In this document: positions 1 to 7,158 of the stretch, piece by piece
How positions within the stretch are numbered: position 1 is the stretch's first letter
Layout: each line of letters begins with the position of its first letter
NCBI GenBank assembly: GCA_017620255.1
Contig: JAFZQU010000001.1
Span: forward strand, 62,001-126,000
Length of the DNA stretch: 64,000 bases
From: Lachnospiraceae bacterium
GTDB lineage: Bacteria; Bacillota; Clostridia; Lachnospirales; Lachnospiraceae
Reading direction: 5' to 3'
Notes under the pieces: model-generated
What the model was told of the DNA's origin: nothing
Seen by the model: the letters and a program-made list of their open reading frames with translations, nothing else
Databases searched by the model: none
Translations under genes and position numbers: made by a program

Positions 1-675
1 GCAGCGGCAGAGGCGGCGAAGGCTGCGGAAGAGGCAGCAGCGGCACAGGCGGCTGCGGAAGCGGCAGCGCAGGCAGAAGCGGCGGCACAGTCTCTGGAAG
101 CCAAAAAAGAAGCCTATGTGCGTACGAATGATAAAGTCCGTATCCGTAAGAGTCCTTCCACGGATTCCAATGACAATATCATCACTACCTGCGAGATCGG
201 GGAAGTGTACTTAAGATTGGAAGAAGTGGATGACTGGAGCCGTATCGTTTATGACGAGGGCGAAGCCTATATCAAGACAGAATTTCTGGATGTACTTTCC
301 GATGAAGAAGCACAGGCAGCGCTGGAAGACCAGAAGAACAAGAGCGTGGAAGACGCCCTGAAGAAAGCAGAGGATCAGGCACAGAAAGCAAATGCGGCGG
401 ATCCGGTTGCGGCAGCAGCGGCGGAAGCAGCGAAAGCGCAGGATGATGCAGCCAAGGCGGCAGCAGATGCAGCGGCAGCGGAAGCAGCAGCGGCGGCAGC
501 GGCAGCAGCATCGGGAACAACCGTGGTCTGCAAAGACGGAACTGCAACCTTTACAGCAAATCAGGTAAATTACTTCCATGGCCTGTGGGATTATACGGGA
601 CAGTATGAGGAGATGGTCAGCCATCATACGATCGGAGAATTGAGACAACTCTGTGAGAATGCCGGAGTAAACTGA
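1..675 (+). CDS. Ala-rich SH3b-domain protein, C-terminal part
   Basis: The reading frame is open from the first base of the window, so the start lies upstream. The visible 224 residues begin with about 35 residues of Ala/Glu/Gln-rich helix. A bacterial SH3-like (SH3b) domain follows (RTNDKVRIRKSPST, then a glycine-turn strand and DDWSRIVYDEGEAYIKTEFL). A second Ala/Lys/Glu-rich stretch comes next, then a short C-terminal domain from GTTVVCKDG to the end. SH3b domains usually bind peptidoglycan or wall ligands, so a secreted, wall-associated protein is likely, but the signal peptide is not visible. The stop overlaps the next start (TGATG), which suggests translational coupling to the sugar operon. 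Precise role unknown. Confidence 0.8.
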   Translation, partial: AAAEAAKAAEEAAAAQAAAEAAAQAEAAAQSLEAKKEAYVRTNDKVRIRKSPSTDSNDNIITTCEIGEVYLRLEEVDDWSRIVYDEGEAYIKTEFLDVLSDEEAQAALEDQKNKSVEDALKKAEDQAQKANAADPVAAAAAEAAKAQDDAAKAAADAAAAEAAAAAAAAASGTTVVCKDGTATFTANQVNYFHGLWDYTGQYEEMVSHHTIGELRQLCENAGVN

Positions 676-1802
676 TGATACCATTTAATGTGCCTCCCTA
701 TGTGGGGACCGAAAGTAAATACATTACGGAGGCGATCGAAAGCCATAAGATCTGCGGCGACGGCGCCTTCACAAAAAAATGCAATGCTTGGATCGAACAG
801 ACGTCAGGGGTGCAGAAAGCACTCCTGACGACGTCATGTACGCATGCCCTTGAAATGGCTGCGATCCTTGCCGGGATAGAGGAAGGCGATGAGGTGATCA
901 TGCCTTCCTATACGTTTGTTTCGACTGCCAATGCGTTCGTGCTCCGCGGTGCGAGGATCAGGTTTGTGGATATCCGTCCGGATACGATGAACCTGGATGA
1001 GACGCTGATCGAAGATGCGATCACGGACCGCACGAAAGTCATTGCGCCTGTGCACTATGCAGGCGTCGGTTGCGAGATGGATACGATCATGGAGATCGCA
1101 AAGCGGCATGATCTGCTCGTGATCGAGGATGCCGCACAGGCACTGCAGGCGACCTATAAGGGTAAAGCGCTTGGAACATTCGGAAACTACGGCTGTTACA
1201 GTTTCCATGAGACCAAAAACTTAAGCATGGGCGAGGGCGGCGCGCTCCTGCTCCGCGATGAGAAGGATAATGACGAGGCCGAGATCATCCGTGAAAAAGG
1301 TACAAACCGGAGTAAGTTCTTCCGTGGCCAGATCGATAAATATACCTGGGTAAATGTTGGGTCTTCCTATCTGCCGAGCGAACTGAACGCGGCTTATCTG
1401 TATGCGCAGATGGAGAGTGCGGACCGGATCTATGAGGACCGCATGAACACATGGAATCTGTATTATGAGGGCCTGTCGCATCTGAAAGACCGGATCGGAC
1501 TGCCTTACATTCCGGATGAATGCGTGCACAATGCCCATATGTTTTATATTAAAACGAAAGACCTTGCGGAACGCACGGAGTTATCCTCCTTCCTGAAAGA
1601 AAACGAAGTCAGTTCCGTATTTCACTATATTCCGCTGCACAGTTCTCCTGCAGGCAGGAAATGTGCGGAGTTTGTCGGTGAAGACCGCTACACGACAAGG
1701 GAGAGCGAGAGACTGTTAAGGCTTCCCCTGCATTACGGACTGAAGCGTGAGGATACCGAAAAAGTCATTGCCCTGATCGATCGTTTTTATCAGGCAAAAT
1801 AG
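675..1802 (+). CDS. rffA: TDP-4-oxo-6-deoxy-D-glucose aminotransferase (WecE/RffA type)
   Basis: A 375-residue PLP-dependent DegT/DnrJ/EryC1/StrS sugar aminotransferase. It matches the enterobacterial WecE/RffA enzyme from end to end, including the N-terminus MIPFNVPPYVGTE, PSYTFVSTANAFVLRG, VPVHYAGV-like VIAPVHYAGVGCEMD, IREKGTNRSKFFRGQ and FHYIPLHSSPAG. The PLP lysine is K181 in SFHETKN, the same position as in E. coli. The family transfers an amino group from glutamate to C4 of TDP-4-keto-6-deoxyglucose, giving TDP-4-amino-4,6-dideoxy-D-galactose (TDP-Fuc4N). This is the first committed enzyme of the cluster and fixes its theme as amino-sugar synthesis. TDP-glucose synthesis genes (rmlA/rmlB) are not in the window. 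Confidence 0.93.
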   Translation: MIPFNVPPYVGTESKYITEAIESHKICGDGAFTKKCNAWIEQTSGVQKALLTTSCTHALEMAAILAGIEEGDEVIMPSYTFVSTANAFVLRGARIRFVDIRPDTMNLDETLIEDAITDRTKVIAPVHYAGVGCEMDTIMEIAKRHDLLVIEDAAQALQATYKGKALGTFGNYGCYSFHETKNLSMGEGGALLLRDEKDNDEAEIIREKGTNRSKFFRGQIDKYTWVNVGSSYLPSELNAAYLYAQMESADRIYEDRMNTWNLYYEGLSHLKDRIGLPYIPDECVHNAHMFYIKTKDLAERTELSSFLKENEVSSVFHYIPLHSSPAGRKCAEFVGEDRYTTRESERLLRLPLHYGLKREDTEKVIALIDRFYQAK

Positions 1803-1811
1803 GAACCGTTT

Positions 1812-2753
1812 ATGAATAAACTTTCATTTGTCATTCCCTGCTATAACTCGTCCGCTTCGATCCGCCAGGTGGTGGATTCGATCAGGGATATCTGCAGGGA
1901 GAACACATATCCGTATCAGATCATCCTGTCAAACGACGGATCAAAAGACAATGTCTGGGAAGTGATCTCATCTCTTTGCAAAGAAGATAAAAACATTACA
2001 GGCGTCTGTCTGTCCAGAAACTTCGGGCAGCAGTCTGCACGTATGGCTGCACTTCCGTTTGTTACCGGAGATTATGTTGTATTCATGGATGATGACGGTC
2101 AGCATCCCGCGGCCGGCATTCCCGTGCTGGTCACAAAACTGGAAGAGGGATATGACATCGTCTATGCATATTTCCGCAAGAAAAAAGAAAGCCGTTTCCG
2201 TATGGCCGGGAGTAATTTCAATCAATGGACCATGGAATGGCTGATGGAAAAACCCAAAAAGGTCAAAATGTCCAGCTTCTTTGTTGCCAGACGTTTTGTG
2301 ATCGATGCGCTGCGTGAATACTCCAGTCCGGGGCCTGTCCTGAACGGGTATTTCATGCAGATCACCAAGAATATAGCCAATGTGGAACTGGATCATAAAG
2401 AAAGGCTGGCCGGGAAAAGCGGCTATAATTTTAAGCGTCTTTTGCATCTGTGGATGGACAATGCCACAAGCTTTTCCGTGAAACCGCTGCGCCTGGCAAG
2501 TTCCCTGGGAATGATCCTGTCGGTGATCGGCTTTATTTGGGCGCTTGTCCTGGTCATCAAGAAGATCATATATCCGATGGTTCCGATCGGCTATACATCC
2601 ATTGTTGCTGCGATCCTGGTCTGCAGCGGCCTTTTGATGCTGCTAATGGGACTGATCGGTGAGTATATAGGCAGGATGTTCATGACCATGAATCATATCC
2701 CGCAATTTGTAATACGTGAAAAACTCAATGTGGAGGACGAACAGAATGTATGA
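1812..2753 (+). CDS. family 2 glycosyltransferase, polyprenyl-phosphate type
   Basis: A 313-residue GT-A glycosyltransferase. The N-terminus MNKLSFVIPCYNSSASI and VVFMDDDGQHP (the acidic metal/nucleotide motif) mark GT2. Two C-terminal hydrophobic helices (about residues 230-252 and 260-285, ending LIGEYIGRMF) are typical of the GtrB/ArnC/DPM1 subgroup, which transfers a sugar from an NDP donor to undecaprenyl phosphate at the inner membrane face. It starts 9 nt after rffA with AGGA upstream and overlaps the next gene by 8 bp. I infer that it loads the amino sugar made by the neighbouring enzymes onto the lipid carrier. Donor and acceptor cannot be read from sequence. Confidence 0.88.
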   Translation: MNKLSFVIPCYNSSASIRQVVDSIRDICRENTYPYQIILSNDGSKDNVWEVISSLCKEDKNITGVCLSRNFGQQSARMAALPFVTGDYVVFMDDDGQHPAAGIPVLVTKLEEGYDIVYAYFRKKKESRFRMAGSNFNQWTMEWLMEKPKKVKMSSFFVARRFVIDALREYSSPGPVLNGYFMQITKNIANVELDHKERLAGKSGYNFKRLLHLWMDNATSFSVKPLRLASSLGMILSVIGFIWALVLVIKKIIYPMVPIGYTSIVAAILVCSGLLMLLMGLIGEYIGRMFMTMNHIPQFVIREKLNVEDEQNV

Positions 2754-3708
2754 GGACCTGAAAGATCTTGAAAAAAAATTCGAGATCCGCGACTTTCCGT
2801 TAAATATCGCGATCGAACCGAGCAACTACTGTAACCTGAACTGTGTGATGTGCGCACATGATAAACTGACGCGTAAAAAGGGTGCCATGGATATCAGGCT
2901 CTATAAGAAGATCGTTGATGAGATCGCAAAAGAGAATCCGTATACCAGAGTGTGGCTTGATTTTTACGGTGAACCGCTGCTCGCGAAGTTCAGGCTTTAC
3001 TATATGATCGACTATGCGGTCAAGCAGGGATTGAAAAACCTCTGCTTTAATACCAATGCCACGCTTCTTGACAAAGAAATGGCAGAAATGCTTCTGGATT
3101 CCGGTGTGCACTTTATCAGTATCGACTGCGACGGTTTTTCGGCTGAGGTTTATGAGAAGATCCGTGTGGGTGCCAAGCGTGATGACATGTACCGGAACAC
3201 GGAATATCTTCTGCAGAGAAAGAAAGAACGCGGCCTGACTTCTCCGATCATTGAAGTGAAGGCAATGGAAATGGATGAAAACAAGCATGAGATCGACCAG
3301 ATCCTTTCCTACTGGAGAGAGAGGGGCGCATGGACCTGTATCAGGCGCCTGATCTCCTGGGGCGGCAGATACGATAATCATGCAGACGGAAATGCACAGG
3401 AACGCATCGCGTGCGGAAGCGGGATCGGGATCCTGCCGATCACATGGGAAGGCATTGCCGTCAACTGTGTCATGGATGTGGATGCTACCTATCCGTCCGG
3501 TGACGTCAATAAAGAATCGATCAAAGAGATCTGGATGAGGCGGAATGAGTATCTTGTGAAAAAACAGATGGAACATAAATGGGATGAACTGCCTGAGATC
3601 TGTAAAACATGTAACGACTGGATGGTCGTTGGTGAGATCCGCTATGATGAGACCGGAAAGCTTCTGGAAAAATCCTATGAGGCGGAAGCGGAAATGCTGA
3701 GTAATTAG
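2746..3708 (+). CDS. radical SAM/SPASM enzyme in glycan operon
   Basis: A 320-residue radical SAM protein. CNLNCVMC (about residues 25-32) is the CX3CX2C ligand set for the SAM-cleaving 4Fe-4S cluster, followed by FYGEPLL, the GGE-like SAM-binding segment. The C-terminal part has spaced cysteines (ACGSG, NCVMD, EICKTC), as in SPASM domains that hold auxiliary clusters. I chose the ATG at 2746 because GGAGG lies 9 nt upstream. An in-frame GTG at 2716 would extend the overlap with the glycosyltransferase. Embedded in a sugar operon, it may act on a sugar or an aminoacyl-sugar, but SPASM enzymes also modify peptides, so the substrate is unknown. Confidence 0.9.
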   Translation: MYEDLKDLEKKFEIRDFPLNIAIEPSNYCNLNCVMCAHDKLTRKKGAMDIRLYKKIVDEIAKENPYTRVWLDFYGEPLLAKFRLYYMIDYAVKQGLKNLCFNTNATLLDKEMAEMLLDSGVHFISIDCDGFSAEVYEKIRVGAKRDDMYRNTEYLLQRKKERGLTSPIIEVKAMEMDENKHEIDQILSYWRERGAWTCIRRLISWGGRYDNHADGNAQERIACGSGIGILPITWEGIAVNCVMDVDATYPSGDVNKESIKEIWMRRNEYLVKKQMEHKWDELPEICKTCNDWMVVGEIRYDETGKLLEKSYEAEAEMLSN

Positions 3709-3709
3709 T

Positions 3710-4369
3710 ATGAAAAAGATCGTTATTATCGGAAACGCCGAACATGCACTGACCATGTGCAATTACATCACCATCACCGGACCCGGTGAGGTGGTCGGGT
3801 TTGCCGTCAATGAAAGCATCATAAAGGAAAAGACGTTCTGTAACCGGCCGGTCGTGCCCGTGGAACATCTGACGGACTATTATGATCCGGAAGATGTGTC
3901 ACTGATCATGGGCGTCGGCTACACCTCGATGGGACAGGTCAAGCATTCGCTGATGGATACCTGCATGGATATGGGTTATCATTTTGAGAACTATATTCAT
4001 CCGACTGCGATCATCAGCGATGACGTGATCATCGGAACGGCAAATAACATTCTGGACGGCGTGATCTTGGAGTCCGGCGTTGTGATCGGCGATTGTAACC
4101 TGCTTTTCGGCGGTTGTATGATCGCACATGATACGACGATCGGCAGTTATAATACCTTCTCTGTCAAGGCTGTTGTGGCAGGCTGTACGAAAGTGGGCAG
4201 TCACTGCTTTGTGGGTGCGAATGCCACGGTGCGCGATCATGTGGAGATCCATGATTTTGCCCTGATCGGCGCAGCCGCCTATGCAGACGGGGATGTGGAT
4301 TCCTATGCGGTACTTGCGGCACAGAAGAGTGTGCTGATCAGCGGGAAGAGAAGTGTGGATATGCTATGA
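3710..4369 (+). CDS. NeuD/PglD-type sugar O/N-acyltransferase
   Basis: A 219-residue protein. Its N-terminal half is a Rossmann-like PglD_N domain (MKKIVIIGNAEHAL, IMGVGY). Its C-terminal half is a left-handed beta-helix of hexapeptide repeats (from about residue 92: HPTAIISDDVIIG, GVVIGDCNLLFG, AHDTTIGSYNTFS, VGANATVRDHVEI). The histidine in AHDTTIG is the likely catalytic base. Relatives such as PglD and NeuD acetylate UDP-amino sugars or sialic acid using acetyl-CoA. Next to a 4-aminotransferase, the simplest reading is N-acylation of the new 4-amino group. It begins one base after the radical SAM stop and overlaps the epimerase by ATGA. Confidence 0.87.
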   Translation: MKKIVIIGNAEHALTMCNYITITGPGEVVGFAVNESIIKEKTFCNRPVVPVEHLTDYYDPEDVSLIMGVGYTSMGQVKHSLMDTCMDMGYHFENYIHPTAIISDDVIIGTANNILDGVILESGVVIGDCNLLFGGCMIAHDTTIGSYNTFSVKAVVAGCTKVGSHCFVGANATVRDHVEIHDFALIGAAAYADGDVDSYAVLAAQKSVLISGKRSVDML

Positions 4370-5250
4370 ACCATGTAATAGTTACAGGCGGTGGCGGTTT
4401 CATAGGAACATATGTATGTAAAAGGCTGCATGAAAAAGGATGCAGCCTTATTGTGATAGACAGGGTCGCGGTGGAAGCGCCCTATGTATACAAAAGCATC
4501 GTGACCGATATCGGGAATGATGCCTGCGTAGAGCAGATCTGCAGGGAACTGACCGGTGATACGGTCAGCGCAGTTATTCATCTGGCGGCAGATATCCGTA
4601 TGAATGAGACGGAATCGCTGATCCGCACCAACTGCCTTGGTACCCTGCATATCACGGAAGTGGCCGCCCGTCTGCAGGCAGAGCGTTTTGTCTATCTGTC
4701 CAGTGCGCCGGTGATCGGAGAGCCGGTCAAGCGTCCGGTGGATGAGGAGCACCCGGTCAATCCGTTGACACTGTACCATGTGACCAAATATGCCGGGGAA
4801 ATGATCGTAAAAGACCTGGATGCAAAAGGCATCCGCACATCGGTCCTTAGGATCTGTTCACCCATCGGCGTGCGGGAAAAACAGACTGCCTATCTCGGGT
4901 TCCTGCTTGATAAGTGCAGGATGGATCAGGATATTCAGGTATACGGTACGGGATCCAGGGTCCAGAACTATATTGACGTACGCGACGTGGCAAACGCCGT
5001 CTGTCTGGCGCTCAAAGGACAGGGGCTGTATCTGATCCGCGGCGGGTCTTCGATCTCCAATCTGGAACTGGCAAAATTATGCGTGTACCTGACAGGCAGC
5101 AGTTCCAAAGTGGTCACAGGCACGAAGCCGGATCCGGACGATCATGTACAGTGGATCCTTGACGGCGGCAGGGCTGAGAGAGAACTTGGCTATGTACCGG
5201 CGTATTCCGTAGAAGATACGATCCGCTGGATCCTTGGGGAAGAACAATGA
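4366..5250 (+). CDS. NAD-dependent nucleotide-sugar epimerase/dehydratase (SDR)
   Basis: A 294-residue extended short-chain dehydrogenase. The N-terminus carries the NAD-binding GGGGFIG, the catalytic YxxxK is Y137-HVT-K141, and the serine-rich YLSSAPVIG strand precedes it. GSRVQNYIDVRDVANAV is the usual substrate-domain signature of GalE/RmlB-like enzymes. At 294 residues it is somewhat shorter than GalE (about 338). It probably epimerises, reduces or dehydrates a nucleotide sugar. The exact reaction is not deducible. It overlaps the genes on both sides by 4 bp, so its translation is probably coupled to theirs. Confidence 0.88.
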   Translation: MNHVIVTGGGGFIGTYVCKRLHEKGCSLIVIDRVAVEAPYVYKSIVTDIGNDACVEQICRELTGDTVSAVIHLAADIRMNETESLIRTNCLGTLHITEVAARLQAERFVYLSSAPVIGEPVKRPVDEEHPVNPLTLYHVTKYAGEMIVKDLDAKGIRTSVLRICSPIGVREKQTAYLGFLLDKCRMDQDIQVYGTGSRVQNYIDVRDVANAVCLALKGQGLYLIRGGSSISNLELAKLCVYLTGSSSKVVTGTKPDPDDHVQWILDGGRAERELGYVPAYSVEDTIRWILGEEQ

Positions 5251-5948
5251 AGATCGTGGTTTTTTCTGATATACACGGGAATCAGGATGCGTTGCAGGTG
5301 TTTACGGATGCACTCCGTAAGACCGGTTACGATCAGGCGGTCTTTTTAGGCGATATCTTCGGTTACTACTACCGGCAGAAAGAAGTGATCGAAAGCCTCC
5401 GTCAGATCCCGGGCCTGCTCTGGCTCAAGGGGAATCATGACCAATATGCGATCGACCTGCTTGCGGGAAGAGAGGATGCGGAACGTCTGATCCGCAACTA
5501 CGGACATTCCTATGCGGCGCTTTCCGACAAGACCGATCCCGCGGATATGGAATTCCTGAATACACTGCCGTCAATGGCAGAAAGAGAATACGACGGGGTG
5601 AAATTCGGATTTTTCCACGGAACACCCGCGGATCCGCTGGAAGGACGCTTATATCCCGATAATGAGATCACGGATATCCTGCCGTATCAGAAGTACGATT
5701 ATGTTGTTCTCGGGCATACACACTGTCAGATGAAGCGTAAAGCCGGGGACACAACGATCCTGAATCCGGGTTCTGTCGGGCAGCCAAGGGATGGCAGGGG
5801 ACATTGCTTTGCCACCATTGATACAAAGACCGGTGAGACGGAATTTGTCACGATCCCGGTGGACCGTACCGGACTGTATGAACAGATCGACCGGTTTGAT
5901 CCGGATCTTGCTAAGTTAAAAGAAGTGTTGGAGCGTAAACCTAAATGA
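5247..5948 (+). CDS. YfcE/MJ0936-type metallophosphoesterase
   Basis: A 233-residue calcineurin-like phosphoesterase with the full metal-ligand set: SDIHGN at the N-terminus, GDIFG, GNHDQ, FHGTP and LGHTHCQ, then NPGSVGQPR. The family hydrolyses phosphomonoesters or phosphodiesters with two divalent metals. In this operon it could remove phosphate from a sugar intermediate or recycle a phosphodiester-linked product, but house-cleaning roles are equally possible. It overlaps both neighbours by ATGA. It is an unusual partner for a glycan operon and worth noting for that reason. Confidence 0.85.
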   Translation: MKIVVFSDIHGNQDALQVFTDALRKTGYDQAVFLGDIFGYYYRQKEVIESLRQIPGLLWLKGNHDQYAIDLLAGREDAERLIRNYGHSYAALSDKTDPADMEFLNTLPSMAEREYDGVKFGFFHGTPADPLEGRLYPDNEITDILPYQKYDYVVLGHTHCQMKRKAGDTTILNPGSVGQPRDGRGHCFATIDTKTGETEFVTIPVDRTGLYEQIDRFDPDLAKLKEVLERKPK

Positions 5949-6877
5949 GAAGAATCCTAGTGACCGCGATCAGCGGGGATATCGGAAACGGCATACTGAA
6001 GATCCTGAAAGAGAACGGAGAAACGGTATTCGGTTGTGATGTGAACGCCTATGCAGCGGGAATGGACATCACGGAACAGTTCTGGCAATGCCCTTATGCC
6101 GTTGATACAGCCTATCCGGACTGGCTGCTTGATACCTGCACGCAGAATAAGATCGGCTATATCATTCCCACCAACGAACGGGAGATAGAGCGGCTGGATC
6201 CGGTCAGGGAACGTTTCCTTGCCGCGGGGATCAAACTGATGATCCAGTCTCCGGAAGTGCTCGCGCTTTGTCTGGACAAACATAAAACAGCCTGTTTTCT
6301 GAAGGAAACAGGTCTGGATGCACCTGACTCCAGGCTGGAGCCCGGAATGCTTGAGCCGGACAGGCTGTATATCAGCAAACCCTGCAGGTCAAACGGATCC
6401 AAAAACATCCGGATCGCAGACGGAAAGAGCTTTATGCGAACAGGTATCCCCGAGGGATGTGTTCTGCAGGAATACATTGATGATGCTTACGAATATACGA
6501 TCGGTCTCTTCAGGAATGAACAGATCACAAATGTTATTGTATTCAGAAGGGAATTGAAAAACGGATACAGTTATCTGGTGGAACTGGTGACAGATCCGGC
6601 GTTTACGGAACTCGCCAATAAAGTAGCAGATGCTATTCATCTGCAGGGATACATCAACATTCAGCTGCGCAGGAAGAACGGGAAGAACTATATCTTCGAG
6701 ATCAATCCCAGAATATCGGGTACCGTCCGTTTCCGGGATATGCTTGGTTTCCGGGATGTGCTCTGGTGGCTGGATCTGCTTGACGGGAATCCGGCACCGC
6801 GCTTTATAAACGAATACAAAGAGGCGGTAGGCATCCGCGAACTGAATGAAAAATTTGTGAAAACAGTCCGTGCATAA
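5945..6877 (+). CDS. ATP-grasp carboxylate-amine ligase (CarB/PylC-like)
   Basis: A 310-residue ATP-grasp enzyme. The N-terminal pre-ATP-grasp Rossmann segment reads MRRILVTAISGDIGNGIL. The central lid includes ISKPCRSNGSKNI, and the magnesium-binding end is IFEINPRISGTVRF, as in carbamoyl-phosphate synthase large subunit and PylC-like ligases. These enzymes form an acyl phosphate and join it to an amine or thiol. As the last gene of an amino-sugar operon it may attach an amino acid or hydroxy acid to the sugar amine. That is inference. It ends just before two terminators, so it closes the transcription unit. Confidence 0.85.
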   Translation: MRRILVTAISGDIGNGILKILKENGETVFGCDVNAYAAGMDITEQFWQCPYAVDTAYPDWLLDTCTQNKIGYIIPTNEREIERLDPVRERFLAAGIKLMIQSPEVLALCLDKHKTACFLKETGLDAPDSRLEPGMLEPDRLYISKPCRSNGSKNIRIADGKSFMRTGIPEGCVLQEYIDDAYEYTIGLFRNEQITNVIVFRRELKNGYSYLVELVTDPAFTELANKVADAIHLQGYINIQLRRKNGKNYIFEINPRISGTVRFRDMLGFRDVLWWLDLLDGNPAPRFINEYKEAVGIRELNEKFVKTVRA

Positions 6878-6880
6878 TGG

Positions 6881-6906
6881 GGAGTTCCTGCGGGAATTTC
6901 TTTTTT
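6881..6906 (+). terminator. Rho-independent terminator of the sugar operon
   Basis: An 8-bp stem (6881-6888 with 6893-6900, two G-U pairs) closes a TGCG tetraloop and is followed directly by six T. It starts three bases after the ATP-grasp stop codon. Confidence 0.75.
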
Positions 6907-6945
6907 GCCATAACGGACGGCAGGAACGGGACTTATACCATTTAT

Positions 6946-6977
6946 AAAAACACGCAGCTTCGGCGGCGTGTTTTTTT
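6946..6977 (+). terminator. second terminator with UUCG loop
   Basis: AAAAACACGC pairs with GCGTGTTTTT across a mismatch and an inner GC-TTCG-GC hairpin, and ends in a T-run. With the hairpin at 6881 it forms a tandem terminator insulating the following surface-protein gene. Confidence 0.8.
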
Positions 6978-7060
6978 ATGGAAGACCGGGACATTTATAC
7001 ATAGACAACGGAACAAAACCGATTTCCGGCGTAAACACTACAAACACTTGAATTGTGACA

Positions 7061-7089
7061 TTGACGAACGTTTTGCCCGGGTTTACAAT
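7061..7089 (+). promoter_or_regulatory. sigma-A promoter of the 7159 surface protein
   Basis: TTGACG at 7061-7066 and TACAAT at 7084-7089 with a 17-bp spacer. The predicted start near 7096 leaves a leader of about 63 nt before the ATG. Confidence 0.75.
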
Positions 7090-7158
7090 AGAATTGTTAC
7101 AATGTGAGCGTCTGCATTGTATACGGACCACAAATGAAATCATAATGGGAGGCTAGGT

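Noticed and set aside
6877-7107. 76-residue open frame after the ATP-grasp gene
   Set aside because: It runs through two terminators and the promoter of the next gene, has no ribosome binding site and has an unlikely composition.
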